Of a stretch of 64,000 nt of DNA, positions 26,519 to 35,165 are shown piece after piece. Where the stretch lies: NCBI GenBank assembly GCA_019752535.1, contig JAIEMA010000035.1, positions 1 to 64,000 on the forward strand, given 5' to 3'. This DNA comes from Bacteriovoracaceae bacterium. GTDB taxonomy: Bacteria; Bdellovibrionota; Bacteriovoracia; Bacteriovoracales; Bacteriovoracaceae. The notes beneath the pieces are model-generated. The model searched no databases, was not told where the DNA came from, and worked only from the letters and a program-made list of their open reading frames with translations. The translations under genes and the position numbers were made by a program. The stretch's first letter is position 1. Every line of letters starts with the position of its first letter.

Positions 26519-26668
26519 TTTCTCATATGACTTTCTCTCAAATTCGCTAGGTAAAATATTTTTTTCACAAAAACTTAAGAGTTCATCACAAAAGAATTTT
26601 TTTATCCTCCAAACTTTAATATCACTGTGTAATATTTCAATGGGTTATAAATTTAAAAAATCAATCAT
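26519..26668 (-). other. Upstream in-frame extension of the oxygenase gene, containing a TAA
   Basis: Read on the minus strand, ATG 26668 preceded by AGAGAAG starts MIDFLNL, then TAA at 26645-26647, then PIEILHSDIKVWRIKKFFCD and further residues in the same frame into the oxygenase ORF. The extension resembles the usual N-terminus of this oxygenase family (helix with FxxDELLxF). It suggests a nonsense mutation, or a non-standard start (ATT 26641). Apart from this the 160-base gap holds nothing clear. Confidence 0.5.
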
Positions 26669-26681
26669 AAGTACACTTCTC

Positions 26682-27407
26682 TTAAATTTTTATTTTCTCA
26701 ATCTCTTGCTTTAGCTTTTTCAGTTTTCGAATCACAATCTTGGATCCATCTTTTTCTTCGAATTGATAGGGCAGTCCAAAGAGTTTGCTGACCCATAACT
26801 GGGCACAATTTGAATTCATGGAGGCCATGGCATCTTCTTCATAAAGATCGTATTTATTGGCCGTGAGTGGACTGCCATTAATCACCAACTCCTCATTGTC
26901 ATGGGCTTTCATTTCAACCCAGAGTATATGATCCTTTGGAGGTTCCACATATTCCCAATCATTTTTTGTAGTGATGAATGTCACAGGTGTACGGGCCGTG
27001 GTTTCAATTTTTTTAGTGAGCGTAAATAAGGCAGACGTCAGAAAGCAGGGGGCCGAGATGAAATGTTTTGAACTAAAGGGTCTCTCAATCGTTTTCTCGT
27101 ATGAGGAATTTTTAAAAGTGTATATGAGCTGCTGAGTGTTTTGATCGATGTTAAAGGTTTCTTTGGCATATCTTTCACCAAGAGACTTCTCAATTGTCAC
27201 ACTTTGCACTGCGTGAAATTGATTGACCGCGTAAGTGACATGCATTTTAAAGAACTCACCTGAATCAGCTCGGCTTAATATTTCAGCGCTATAAATGACG
27301 TCTTTAGTCTCTTCGATCTGTTCAATATAAAAATTTTCTTGGCTGTAGTTTTGGCCATTTTGAAAATATTGATATGTTCCCTCTATAAGTTTTTCGATGT
27401 TTTGCAT
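26682..27407 (-). CDS. Unrecognised cytoplasmic protein
   Basis: 241 residues from ATG 27407, no signal peptide or membrane segment. The sequence is a mix of beta strands with many aromatic residues (EGTYQYFQNGQNY, then HILWVEMKAHDNEELV) and ends in a basic helix. I do not recognise a family. The frame is open to ATG 27470, inside a CATG that is also the start of the divergent gene; the shorter start is chosen because the extra 21 residues look non-coding. Confidence 0.65.
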   Translation of the reverse strand: MQNIEKLIEGTYQYFQNGQNYSQENFYIEQIEETKDVIYSAEILSRADSGEFFKMHVTYAVNQFHAVQSVTIEKSLGERYAKETFNIDQNTQQLIYTFKNSSYEKTIERPFSSKHFISAPCFLTSALFTLTKKIETTARTPVTFITTKNDWEYVEPPKDHILWVEMKAHDNEELVINGSPLTANKYDLYEEDAMASMNSNCAQLWVSKLFGLPYQFEEKDGSKIVIRKLKKLKQEIEKIKI

Positions 27408-27468
27408 GAAGAAATAATACCACAAGCTATGGTTTACAAAATCAGAACTTGGAGCGAATCTAGCAAAC

Positions 27469-27726
27469 ATGATTGCACGAAAAATTACCTATACTGGAAA
27501 TCTTGATGTCTCAGTCGCTGAGGCGATTTACGACATCGTCCGCAAAATCGAAATTACCGGAGAGGTTCACTTTACTACTCCTGGTAAAATCGTGCTCGAC
27601 CTAGAGGGTGATCCTTCCATGATTAAGCTCGTTCAGCATCAAGTGGAACACAAAATGAAAGGGCTTCAAAAGGATATCAAGCCTGAGCCCTTTAAAAATT
27701 TTCAAGGTTTAGATTTCTATCGATAA
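27469..27726 (+). CDS. Small acylphosphatase-like protein without catalytic motif
   Basis: 85 residues. The pattern ITGEVHFTTPGKIVLDLEGDPSMIKLVQHQVE matches the second half of an acylphosphatase fold (TG-V, G-V-L, EG, helix), but the catalytic GVGFR loop is absent, so activity is unlikely. This is an eye-based fold guess. It is followed by a strong bidirectional terminator and so forms a one-gene transcript. Confidence 0.65.
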   Translation: MIARKITYTGNLDVSVAEAIYDIVRKIEITGEVHFTTPGKIVLDLEGDPSMIKLVQHQVEHKMKGLQKDIKPEPFKNFQGLDFYR

Positions 27727-27756
27727 AAAAAGGCTCCTTTCGGAGCCTTTTTTTTT
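27725..27756. terminator. Bidirectional intrinsic terminator
   Basis: Stem AAAGGCTCC / GGAGCCTTT (27729-27737 and 27742-27750), flanked by seven A on the left and a run of nine T on the right. It ends both the plus-strand gene before it and the minus-strand nuo operon, whose last stop codon (27755-27757) touches the T run. Confidence 0.9.
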
Positions 27757-29188
27757 AGAGTTTCTCAAAAAATGAAATGATATTGGCCGGAGCAAGTCCG
27801 TAATAGATTGTGGTCGCCATACAAATGAGAGTCACAACGGCAGCTCCAAACTTTAAAGCAGGAGCTGGATGACCTGATTCTACGGGTTTCATGTAAAGTG
27901 AAACCACAATTCTTAAATAGTAATAAACCGCGGCTACACTTGTGAGAACACCAAGCACGACTAAAGGAACATGCCCTGAAGTCACACCTGAGCCAAAGAC
28001 TAAGTATTTACCAATAAATCCTGCCGTCATAGGGATACCGGCCATACCAAAGAGGAATAGAGTTAATCCAGCAGAGGTAAACGGATGAGTCAGTCCACGA
28101 CCTGCTAACGCTTCGATAGGAACATCGTCGCTGCCAGGAGCAAGCGTTTGAAGGCATGCAAAGGCACCAAGTGTAGCGAAGGCATAGAAGATCAAATAAA
28201 GGGCCACAGGCGCGCCTGCAGTGGCTCCAGCGGCAATAACCCCCACAATCAGATAACCCGTGTGAGCCACTGAAGAGTAAGCTAAAAGACGCTTGAGTCC
28301 TCTTTGTGTCAGGGCCGCAAAATTTCCCCAGGCCATTGTGAGCGCCGCCGCTACAGTGAGTATCCATTTAATGACTAGACCCGTTTCATCTGCAAAGCCA
28401 GCAGCGGCCACATTGGCCAGAACCGTGAAGGCAGCAAACTTAACTGCTGCGGCCATGAAGCCCGTGACAGGAAGAGAGGAGCCTTCATAAACGTCTGGAA
28501 CCCATCCGTGGAAGGGAACAGCTCCTACTTTAAAGAGTAGGCCCGCGATCACTAAAACGAAGCCGGCTGTTTTAAGAACTGTTGTGGGAGCAAGCGCGAT
28601 TTCAGGAAGAGTGAAAAAGCCAGTCGATCCATAAATGAGGGCCGAGCCGTAGAGGAAAGTCGCAGAGGCAATGCTACCCAAAATAAAATATTTCATCCCG
28701 GCTTCTGCTGAACTTTTGTGAGTCCGGCGCATCGTCACAAGCACATAGATGGCGAGAGACATGATTTCAATCGCGATAAATTGAAAGAGCAGATGGTGAG
28801 AAGAGATCAAAAGACACATTCCACAAAGAGCATAAATCACCAAAGGTGAAGACTCAGCGAGGAGACTCTCTTTCTTGTCTTCTCCAGAGAGAAGGAAAAG
28901 GGCGAAAGCTGCCACCACATGAAGAGCGAGCATGAGATAAGAAGTTTTAGCTCCAACTAATAAGACTCCACCCACGACTTGCTGAGCCTCTGACTGCAGA
29001 CATAGGGTGATAGCAGACGCCAAAAGAGTGGCCATGGCAATCAGTCTTGAAATCAGTTCACCTTTCTTTTCTAGCGGGGCCAACATTAATGAGAGCGTGC
29101 CACCACAACCTAAGATGATAAGGGGAACAAGAGCGAAGAGACCGTCATCTGTGAATGGGATATAAGGAAATAATTCAGTGATACTCAT
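27755..29188 (-). CDS. nuoN: NADH-quinone oxidoreductase subunit N
   Basis: Antiporter-like membrane subunit of complex I; 477 residues with about 14 hydrophobic helices. The proton-channel region KVGAVPFHGWVPDVYEGSS with its lysine and histidine is at about residue 220, and the helix with LLAYSSVAHTGYL follows. It is the last gene of the nuo operon, in the usual order, and its stop reaches into a terminator. Confidence 0.96.
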   Translation of the reverse strand: MSITELFPYIPFTDDGLFALVPLIILGCGGTLSLMLAPLEKKGELISRLIAMATLLASAITLCLQSEAQQVVGGVLLVGAKTSYLMLALHVVAAFALFLLSGEDKKESLLAESSPLVIYALCGMCLLISSHHLLFQFIAIEIMSLAIYVLVTMRRTHKSSAEAGMKYFILGSIASATFLYGSALIYGSTGFFTLPEIALAPTTVLKTAGFVLVIAGLLFKVGAVPFHGWVPDVYEGSSLPVTGFMAAAVKFAAFTVLANVAAAGFADETGLVIKWILTVAAALTMAWGNFAALTQRGLKRLLAYSSVAHTGYLIVGVIAAGATAGAPVALYLIFYAFATLGAFACLQTLAPGSDDVPIEALAGRGLTHPFTSAGLTLFLFGMAGIPMTAGFIGKYLVFGSGVTSGHVPLVVLGVLTSVAAVYYYLRIVVSLYMKPVESGHPAPALKFGAAVVTLICMATTIYYGLAPANIISFFEKL

Positions 29189-29189
29189 A

Positions 29190-30758
29190 TCATTTCGCTC
29201 CTAGAGCAGTGGCCAGGGCTTCCAGGGATACTTTTGAAGCACCAAAGAAAGTTTCTGGGAAAAAACCAACAACAAAAACAAAAACAGTAAGTAGTGACAT
29301 CGCTAAGATTTCTTTGGCAGTCATGTCATGAGTGACGACTGCAAAAGTTTCTTCACCATGGCCATGCCCGTGATCATCATGGGCATCTGAATGGGCGTGA
29401 GCATGCCAGTGTCCGTGGACTTCAACGTTTGAAGGCCCGAGCATGACTTTCTGGTAAGCCTTGAGTGAATAAACGGCGCCGAAAATAACACCAAGTCCGC
29501 ACAGACCAGCAAGCACGATCGATTGCTGGAAAGTGCCCAAGAGGATCGTGAATTCACCCACAAAACCATTAGTTCCAGGTAGCGCGACTGAAGAGAGAGT
29601 CATAATCATGAAAGCCACGGCCATCATGGGAGTAGATTTAGCAAGCTGTCCGAATTTGTTTAAGTCACGAGTATGGAGGCGCTCATAGAGCATGCCGACC
29701 ACAATGAAGAGTCCGGCCGAAGCAATCCCGTGATTGACCATTTGATAAAGTGAGCCAGAGATCGCAATGGTATTAAAAGAGAACAGACCGACCACGATAT
29801 AGCCCATGTGAGAGACAGAAGAGTAGGCCACAAGTTTTTTGAAATCATCTTGGGCCATGGCACAGAAGGCGCCGTAAAGAATTCCCACGCAGCCTAAAGC
29901 TTGAAGGACTGGAGCCGCCCAGAGACTTGCTTCAGGGAAAAATGGCAATGAGATGCGGATAATGCCATAGGTTCCCATCTTAAGGAGAACGGCCGCAAGA
30001 AAGACTGAGCCCAAAGTTGGGGCTTGAACGTGCGCATCTGGCAGCCATGTATGAAAAGGGATCATCGGAACTTTGATCACAAAGGCGAGTGTGAAAGCCA
30101 TGAAGAGGAGTGCTTGCGGACTCATCCAAGGATTTGCAGCATTGAATGGGAGTGAAAGTTTCGCGAGATCACTCATTAAAGTGGTCGTTGTGCCCAATTG
30201 CTCTTTGGCCATTCCAGCGAGCCAAAAAATAGCCACAAGCATAAGGAGAGAGCCGATCATGGTGTAAATGAAAAATTTGACGGTGGCGTAGATACGATTT
30301 TGTCCGCCCCAAATTCCAATCAAGAAGAACATCGGGATTAAAACGATTTCCCAGAAGAAATAAAAAAGGAATAAATCAGTGGCGAGAAAAGTACCATACA
30401 TGCCTGTTTGCAAAAGCAGAGCGCAAGCCACGAAAAATTTTTCTTTTTGAACGGCTTCCTGAGGCCATGTCCCAAGCCAGGCGATCGGTGCAATAAAAGC
30501 AGCGAGAGCAACCAAGGGGAGAGCGATGCCATCCACACCTAAGGCGTAGTGAATCCCTAAAGTCGGAATCCAAGGAATCACTTCACTAAATTGCATGGCC
30601 GCGCTTGTGGTATCAAAGCTGAACCAAAGATTGAGAGCGAGAAGAAAGCTCGCAATTGAAACTCCAAAGGCATATTTACGTGCCACTGAGCTTGGAATAA
30701 AGAACAAGAGTAAAGCCGCGATTGTCGGTAAGAAAACAATTAGACTTAACATATTCAC
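29190..30758 (-). CDS. nuoM: NADH-quinone oxidoreductase subunit M, with a His-rich loop
   Basis: Antiporter-like subunit of complex I, 522 residues. Motifs include FFWEIVLIPMFFLIG (helix 5 glutamate), KVPMIPFHTWLPDAHVQAPT and KKLVAYSSVSHMGYI. Unusually, a loop at about residues 445-468 carries nine histidines mixed with Asp/Gly (29354-29422), before the last helices. Such a segment could bind metal ions. It is in frame and inside a good gene, so not an error. Confidence 0.96.
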   Translation of the reverse strand: MNMLSLIVFLPTIAALLLFFIPSSVARKYAFGVSIASFLLALNLWFSFDTTSAAMQFSEVIPWIPTLGIHYALGVDGIALPLVALAAFIAPIAWLGTWPQEAVQKEKFFVACALLLQTGMYGTFLATDLFLFYFFWEIVLIPMFFLIGIWGGQNRIYATVKFFIYTMIGSLLMLVAIFWLAGMAKEQLGTTTTLMSDLAKLSLPFNAANPWMSPQALLFMAFTLAFVIKVPMIPFHTWLPDAHVQAPTLGSVFLAAVLLKMGTYGIIRISLPFFPEASLWAAPVLQALGCVGILYGAFCAMAQDDFKKLVAYSSVSHMGYIVVGLFSFNTIAISGSLYQMVNHGIASAGLFIVVGMLYERLHTRDLNKFGQLAKSTPMMAVAFMIMTLSSVALPGTNGFVGEFTILLGTFQQSIVLAGLCGLGVIFGAVYSLKAYQKVMLGPSNVEVHGHWHAHAHSDAHDDHGHGHGEETFAVVTHDMTAKEILAMSLLTVFVFVVGFFPETFFGASKVSLEALATALGAK

Positions 30759-30759
30759 C

Positions 30760-32727
30760 TCAAATCCTTGCGAGGATCAAAATCCCCGCTACAGCAAGTG
30801 CCGTGCCTACAACCATCCAGAGAGCCGCTGTTTGAACATCACCATCTTGGATGGCTTTTAAGCGCTGACCCACACGACGGGCTCCATTTCCAACGCCATT
30901 GACTGCTCCATCAATGCCTAAACGATCCACTACATCAGAGCAAATCTTCGCAAAGCTTGCGAGAGGTTTGAGGATAGCGGCTTCATAGATCTCATCAATG
31001 TAGTATTTGTTAGCGAGAATTTTCTCAAGTGGAGCAAAGCCACTCATGAGTTGAGTGACAGTTTGTTTGTTTTTGAAAAGGACAACACCCAAAGTGAAAC
31101 AAACAATCGCCAAGACTGATGAGCCTGCCATGACGACAGCTTCATGAATTGGAAGTTTGATGGCCATCAATGGAAGTTCACGTGCTGGAACGACGGGCCC
31201 AAGCCATTGAGAGAGATGGTGTGGCATATGGTGCAAGAAATTACCAAGCAAATGCGGAACACCGAAGAATCCACCAATCGCCGCAAGACCTGCAAGGACG
31301 TAAAGAGGAAGCAGCATGAGTCCCGGAGACTCATGAAGATGCTCTTTTGTATGATGATCTAAGCGCTCTTTGCCGTAAAAAGTGAGACTCATCATGCGGC
31401 CGGTGTAGATCGCGGTGAGGGCCGCCGTTAGGACTCCGATAATAAAGACTGGAGCGTGGCCACCTGGAAGAGCGATCGCTGAATAAAGGATTTCATCTTT
31501 TGAGAAAAAGCCTGAGAAGAAAGGGATACCCGAGATAGCAAGAGAGCCAATCAACATGGTGAAGTGAGTGTGAGGAAGATATTTCTTCAGTCCACCCATC
31601 TTCGTCATGTCTTGCTCGTGATGGCAGGCATGAATGACTGAACCAGAACCTAAGAATAAAAGCGCTTTAAAAAAAGCGTGAGTCATTAAGTGGAATACGG
31701 CTGTTTGGTAAGCGCCCACACCGCAAGCCATGAACATAAAGCCCAGCTGAGAGACGGTTGAATAGGCCAAGACTTTTTTGATGTCTTTTTGAGCGATAGC
31801 AATGGTTCCCGCAAAGAGGGCCGTAAAAGCTCCGATGTAGGCAATAACAGTTAAAGCATCGGGAGCGAGATCAAAGAGACCATTGAGGCGAGCGATCATA
31901 TACACACCCGCAGTCACCATCGTAGCGGCGTGAATGAGAGCAGAGACCGGTGTCGGTCCGCTCATCGCATCGGGAAGCCAAACAAAGAGAGGAATTTGAG
32001 CTGATTTACCAGTAGCTCCCACGAAAAGGGCCAAGCAGGTCGCTGTGACGAGGTATGAATCATAATTTCCAGAGCTGCCCCACTCAGCAAATTTAGCTGT
32101 GAGCACATCAAAGTTAAACGATCCCACCATCTTATAGAGAAGGAACGCTCCGATGAGAAAACCTAAGTCTCCGACACGGTTGGTGATAAAGGCTTTCTTT
32201 CCAGCGTTGGCTTTCTCTGTTTCGGTATACCAAAAACCAATCAGAAGGTAGGAGCAAAGACCTACGCCTTCCCATCCAAAAAAGAGCAGTGGCAACTCGT
32301 TACCTAAAACGAGTAGAAGCATCGAGAAGCAGAAGAGCGAGAGATAAGCATAGTAGCGGCCAATGCCTTTCTCTGTGGCCAGGTAAGAGGCAGAGAAGAG
32401 ATGAATGAGTGTCCCGATACCAGTGATGATTAATGTGAGAAGTCCTGAGAGGCGATCAATTTTGAGAGAAAAATTAATCTTCAAGGTGCCAATTGAGAGC
32501 CACTGATAAGGTTCAATCAAAAGTGAGTGAGATTCAAGCTCTCCAAAAGCCACTAGAGCTAAAATAAAAGCGAGGGCCAGTGGCAGAGTTGAGGCCGCAG
32601 CCGCCGCTCCCACAGAGGTGCGACCAAAGCCTTTAAGTAATAAAGGAATGATTAATCCATTAAGGATAAAACCCATGAGAGGCAAGAGCAGGATAAAAAG
32701 CGGGAGTTGAGAGTAAGTGGCTTCCAT
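30760..32727 (-). CDS. nuoL: NADH-quinone oxidoreductase subunit L
   Basis: Largest antiporter-like subunit, 655 residues, with the lateral helix at the C-terminus. Key segments: FFGWEGVGLCSYLLIGFW (helix 5 Glu), KSAQIPLFVWLPDAMSGPTPVSALIHAATMV and KKVLAYSTVSQLGFM. It starts 2 bases after nuoK and ends 1 base before nuoM. Confidence 0.97.
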   Translation of the reverse strand: MEATYSQLPLFILLLPLMGFILNGLIIPLLLKGFGRTSVGAAAAASTLPLALAFILALVAFGELESHSLLIEPYQWLSIGTLKINFSLKIDRLSGLLTLIITGIGTLIHLFSASYLATEKGIGRYYAYLSLFCFSMLLLVLGNELPLLFFGWEGVGLCSYLLIGFWYTETEKANAGKKAFITNRVGDLGFLIGAFLLYKMVGSFNFDVLTAKFAEWGSSGNYDSYLVTATCLALFVGATGKSAQIPLFVWLPDAMSGPTPVSALIHAATMVTAGVYMIARLNGLFDLAPDALTVIAYIGAFTALFAGTIAIAQKDIKKVLAYSTVSQLGFMFMACGVGAYQTAVFHLMTHAFFKALLFLGSGSVIHACHHEQDMTKMGGLKKYLPHTHFTMLIGSLAISGIPFFSGFFSKDEILYSAIALPGGHAPVFIIGVLTAALTAIYTGRMMSLTFYGKERLDHHTKEHLHESPGLMLLPLYVLAGLAAIGGFFGVPHLLGNFLHHMPHHLSQWLGPVVPARELPLMAIKLPIHEAVVMAGSSVLAIVCFTLGVVLFKNKQTVTQLMSGFAPLEKILANKYYIDEIYEAAILKPLASFAKICSDVVDRLGIDGAVNGVGNGARRVGQRLKAIQDGDVQTAALWMVVGTALAVAGILILARI

Positions 32728-32729
32728 GT

Positions 32730-33041
32730 TTAACCTTGCAATGATTTCGCGCGATCAGTATTGATCGAGCCAAAATTACGATAAAGATTGACGAGAATAG
32801 AGAGGCCCACCGCTGATTCTGCGGCTGCAATAGTGATCACAAAAAACACCATGACTTGGCCGTCGAGTTGACCATTGGCCCTCGAGAAAGCCACAAGACT
32901 TAAATTGGCCGCATTGAGCATCAGCTCAATACCCATCAACAAGACAATCGTATTGCGTCGAAGGAGCACAATCGTCATTCCTACAACAAAGAGGAAGAGG
33001 GCAAGGATCTGAGGAAGATGAGCTTCGGAAATCATAACCAC
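32730..33041 (-). CDS. nuoK: NADH-quinone oxidoreductase subunit K
   Basis: Three-helix membrane subunit of 103 residues. The conserved glutamates of the proton path are in LLMGIELMLNAANL and TIAAAESAVGLSILV. It lies between nuoJ and nuoL as expected. Confidence 0.96.
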   Translation of the reverse strand: MVMISEAHLPQILALFLFVVGMTIVLLRRNTIVLLMGIELMLNAANLSLVAFSRANGQLDGQVMVFFVITIAAAESAVGLSILVNLYRNFGSINTDRAKSLQG

Positions 33042-33049
33042 TACCTTAA

Positions 33050-33580
33050 TTAAAATTTACGTTTTGCAAGCGTGACGGCTCCAATGAGCGCCACGATGAG
33101 TGCAATACTGACAGCTTCAAAAGCAATTCCATGCTGAGTGAATAAACTGTGAGCAAGAACTTTTGTATTTCCACCCGCGGCTAACATCGCTTCGTTACTC
33201 CACTGAGCTCTCTCAGTAGGAGACCACTGCATAATTGCCCAAGAGCCTATTCCTACTAATGAGAGAGCGGAGAGTGAGGCCAATAAAAACTTTGGAGAGA
33301 GGACATGAAAATCCTTTCCAAACTTTTTCAGATTTAAAAGCATAATAGAGAAAATAAAGAGCACCATGATAGCGCCGGCATAAACCACGAGCTGAACAGT
33401 GGCCACAAAATGGGCCCCAATCATTCCATAAATTCCGGCCGTTCCCAGTAACACTCCAAGAAGGGACATGGCACAAGTGAGGGCATCTTTTGAAAACAGC
33501 ATAACGACTGCTAAAGCAGCACAAATGAGGCACAACGCTGCCATAGGATAGATAATATTAACCACGGCCTTTAACCTCAC
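33050..33580 (-). CDS. nuoJ: NADH-quinone oxidoreductase subunit J
   Basis: Membrane subunit with five predicted helices, 176 residues. The helix-3 motif VQLVVYAGAIMVLFIFSIML with its pi-bulge glycine and tyrosine is clear. The GTG start at 33580 lies 23 bases inside nuoI; a second GTG at 33565 is possible. The overlap supports coupling. Confidence 0.94.
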   Translation of the reverse strand: MRLKAVVNIIYPMAALCLICAALAVVMLFSKDALTCAMSLLGVLLGTAGIYGMIGAHFVATVQLVVYAGAIMVLFIFSIMLLNLKKFGKDFHVLSPKFLLASLSALSLVGIGSWAIMQWSPTERAQWSNEAMLAAGGNTKVLAHSLFTQHGIAFEAVSIALIVALIGAVTLAKRKF

Positions 33581-34058
33581 GTTTAAGGTGATTTAAATCA
33601 AAAATAGCTTCATCGCGTGTTGCGACTGACATTTCATAGTCTCTTGAAAGTTTGATCGCATCTTTTGGACAAGCTTCTTCACAAAATCCACAAAAGCAGC
33701 AGCGAAGAAGATCAATGTCAAAAGAAGCAGGCTTCTTCTCTTTCCATACTCCGTAAGTATTCTCATCTTCCGGACGCTCTTCAGCGATAATGTGAATACA
33801 TTCAGCAGGACAAACTGTTTCGCACAAAAAGCAAGCCGTGCAGTTTTCAGTTTTGTTTTTATCAACGCTGATGAAATGCGCCCCTCTAAAACGTTGCGAA
33901 TATTCTCTTCGCTGTTCAGGATATTGAATGGTCCAATTTTCCTGCAGGAATAAGCCACGGAAGAAGCGCTTAAGGTTTATCAACATCCCTTTGATGATGT
34001 AATAAAGGTAGATTTTTTGAGCGAGCGTGTATTTTCGTGAAACGTTTATGGTACCCAC
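33558..34058 (-). CDS. nuoI: NADH-quinone oxidoreductase subunit I
   Basis: Ferredoxin-like subunit carrying clusters N6a and N6b. Two 4Fe-4S motifs are visible: CTACFLCETVCP (about 73-84) and CCFCGFCEEACP (about 122-133). Length 166 is usual; the amphipathic N-terminus fits its place at the membrane. Located between nuoH and nuoJ. Confidence 0.96.
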   Translation of the reverse strand: MGTINVSRKYTLAQKIYLYYIIKGMLINLKRFFRGLFLQENWTIQYPEQRREYSQRFRGAHFISVDKNKTENCTACFLCETVCPAECIHIIAEERPEDENTYGVWKEKKPASFDIDLLRCCFCGFCEEACPKDAIKLSRDYEMSVATRDEAIFDLNHLKREVKGRG

Positions 34059-34068
34059 AAAAATCCTC

Positions 34069-35157
34069 CTAATTCATATACCAAGTGAGCAAGGCGCTAT
34101 AAACCAAGTTCACAAGGGATAAAGGGAAAAGCCATTTCCAGCCGAGATCCATCAATTGATCAAAGCGGAAGCGAGGAAGAGACCATCGCACCCAAACAAA
34201 GACAAACATGATGAAGGCAACTTTGCTGGCCAGTGAAATAAATTGTAAAAGTGCTGTGACGTTTTGAATGCCTACTTCAGCTAAGCCGAATTGAGCAGTC
34301 GCCATCTCAAGCAGCATTTGCATTCCGGGAAGGAAGCCATAACCGCCAAAGAAGACAGTCACTAATAGGGCCGAAGCCATAATCATGGCGCAGTATTCGG
34401 CCATGAAGAAGGCGGCAAACTTAAAGGCTCCGTATTCTAAGTGATAGCCCGCCACAATTTCAGATTCACCTTCAGGTAGATCGAATGGGAGACGGTTGGT
34501 TTCAGCAAAAATGGAGATCCAGAACACCAGAGCAGCGAATGGATTTAAAAAAGCGCCCCAAGAAGGAATGGGACCTAAAAGACTTTGAGACTGCCAAGTC
34601 ACCATTTCATTCATGTTGAATGTGCCATAGAAGAGCAACATTGAAAGGAGGGCTAATCCCATCGAGATTTCGTATGAGACAACTTGCGCTGAACCACGAA
34701 GAGCACCCAGAGTTGAGTACTTATTATTAGAAGCCCATCCGGCAAGGATCACGGGATAAACTTCTAAGCCGGCAAATGCCAAAATGAAAATGACTCCACT
34801 GTCGATATTGGCCAGTTGAAGATGAACAACATGATCACCAATAATAATGTGACTGCCGAATGGAATCACACTAATTGCGGCTAGAGGGGCGACAAGAGCA
34901 ATCACTGGCGCCATCAAATAGTAAAATTTGTTGGCGTTCGCGGGAACCCAGTCTTCTTTGAAAAAGAATTTAATCACGTCAGCTAAGGGCTGAAGTAAAC
35001 CAAAGGGGCCCACTCGGTTAGGTCCTGGACGACCTTGGAACCAGCCGGCTCCACGGCGCTCAAACCACACCATAATAGGAACAACTCCTAGAGTGACTCC
35101 AAGAAGAACTAAAATTTTTGCGATGATGGCGGTAGTCGTAAATATAACTGGATCCAT
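34069..35157 (-). CDS. nuoH: NADH-quinone oxidoreductase subunit H
   Basis: Membrane subunit forming the quinone-binding site; 362 residues with eight hydrophobic helices. Signature motifs: WFERRGAGWFQGRPGPNRVGPFGLLQP in two parts near residues 30-55, and FAETNRLPFDLPEGESEIVAGYHLEY at about 217-242. It joins the peripheral arm genes to the membrane genes in the operon. Confidence 0.97.
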   Translation of the reverse strand: MDPVIFTTTAIIAKILVLLGVTLGVVPIMVWFERRGAGWFQGRPGPNRVGPFGLLQPLADVIKFFFKEDWVPANANKFYYLMAPVIALVAPLAAISVIPFGSHIIIGDHVVHLQLANIDSGVIFILAFAGLEVYPVILAGWASNNKYSTLGALRGSAQVVSYEISMGLALLSMLLFYGTFNMNEMVTWQSQSLLGPIPSWGAFLNPFAALVFWISIFAETNRLPFDLPEGESEIVAGYHLEYGAFKFAAFFMAEYCAMIMASALLVTVFFGGYGFLPGMQMLLEMATAQFGLAEVGIQNVTALLQFISLASKVAFIMFVFVWVRWSLPRFRFDQLMDLGWKWLFPLSLVNLVYSALLTWYMN

Positions 35158-35165
35158 TTTCCCCC

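Noticed and set aside
27408-27470. 21-residue N-terminal extension of the minus-strand unknown gene
   Set aside because: It overlaps the divergent gene's start on a CATG and has no protein-like pattern; ATG 27407 is a simpler start.
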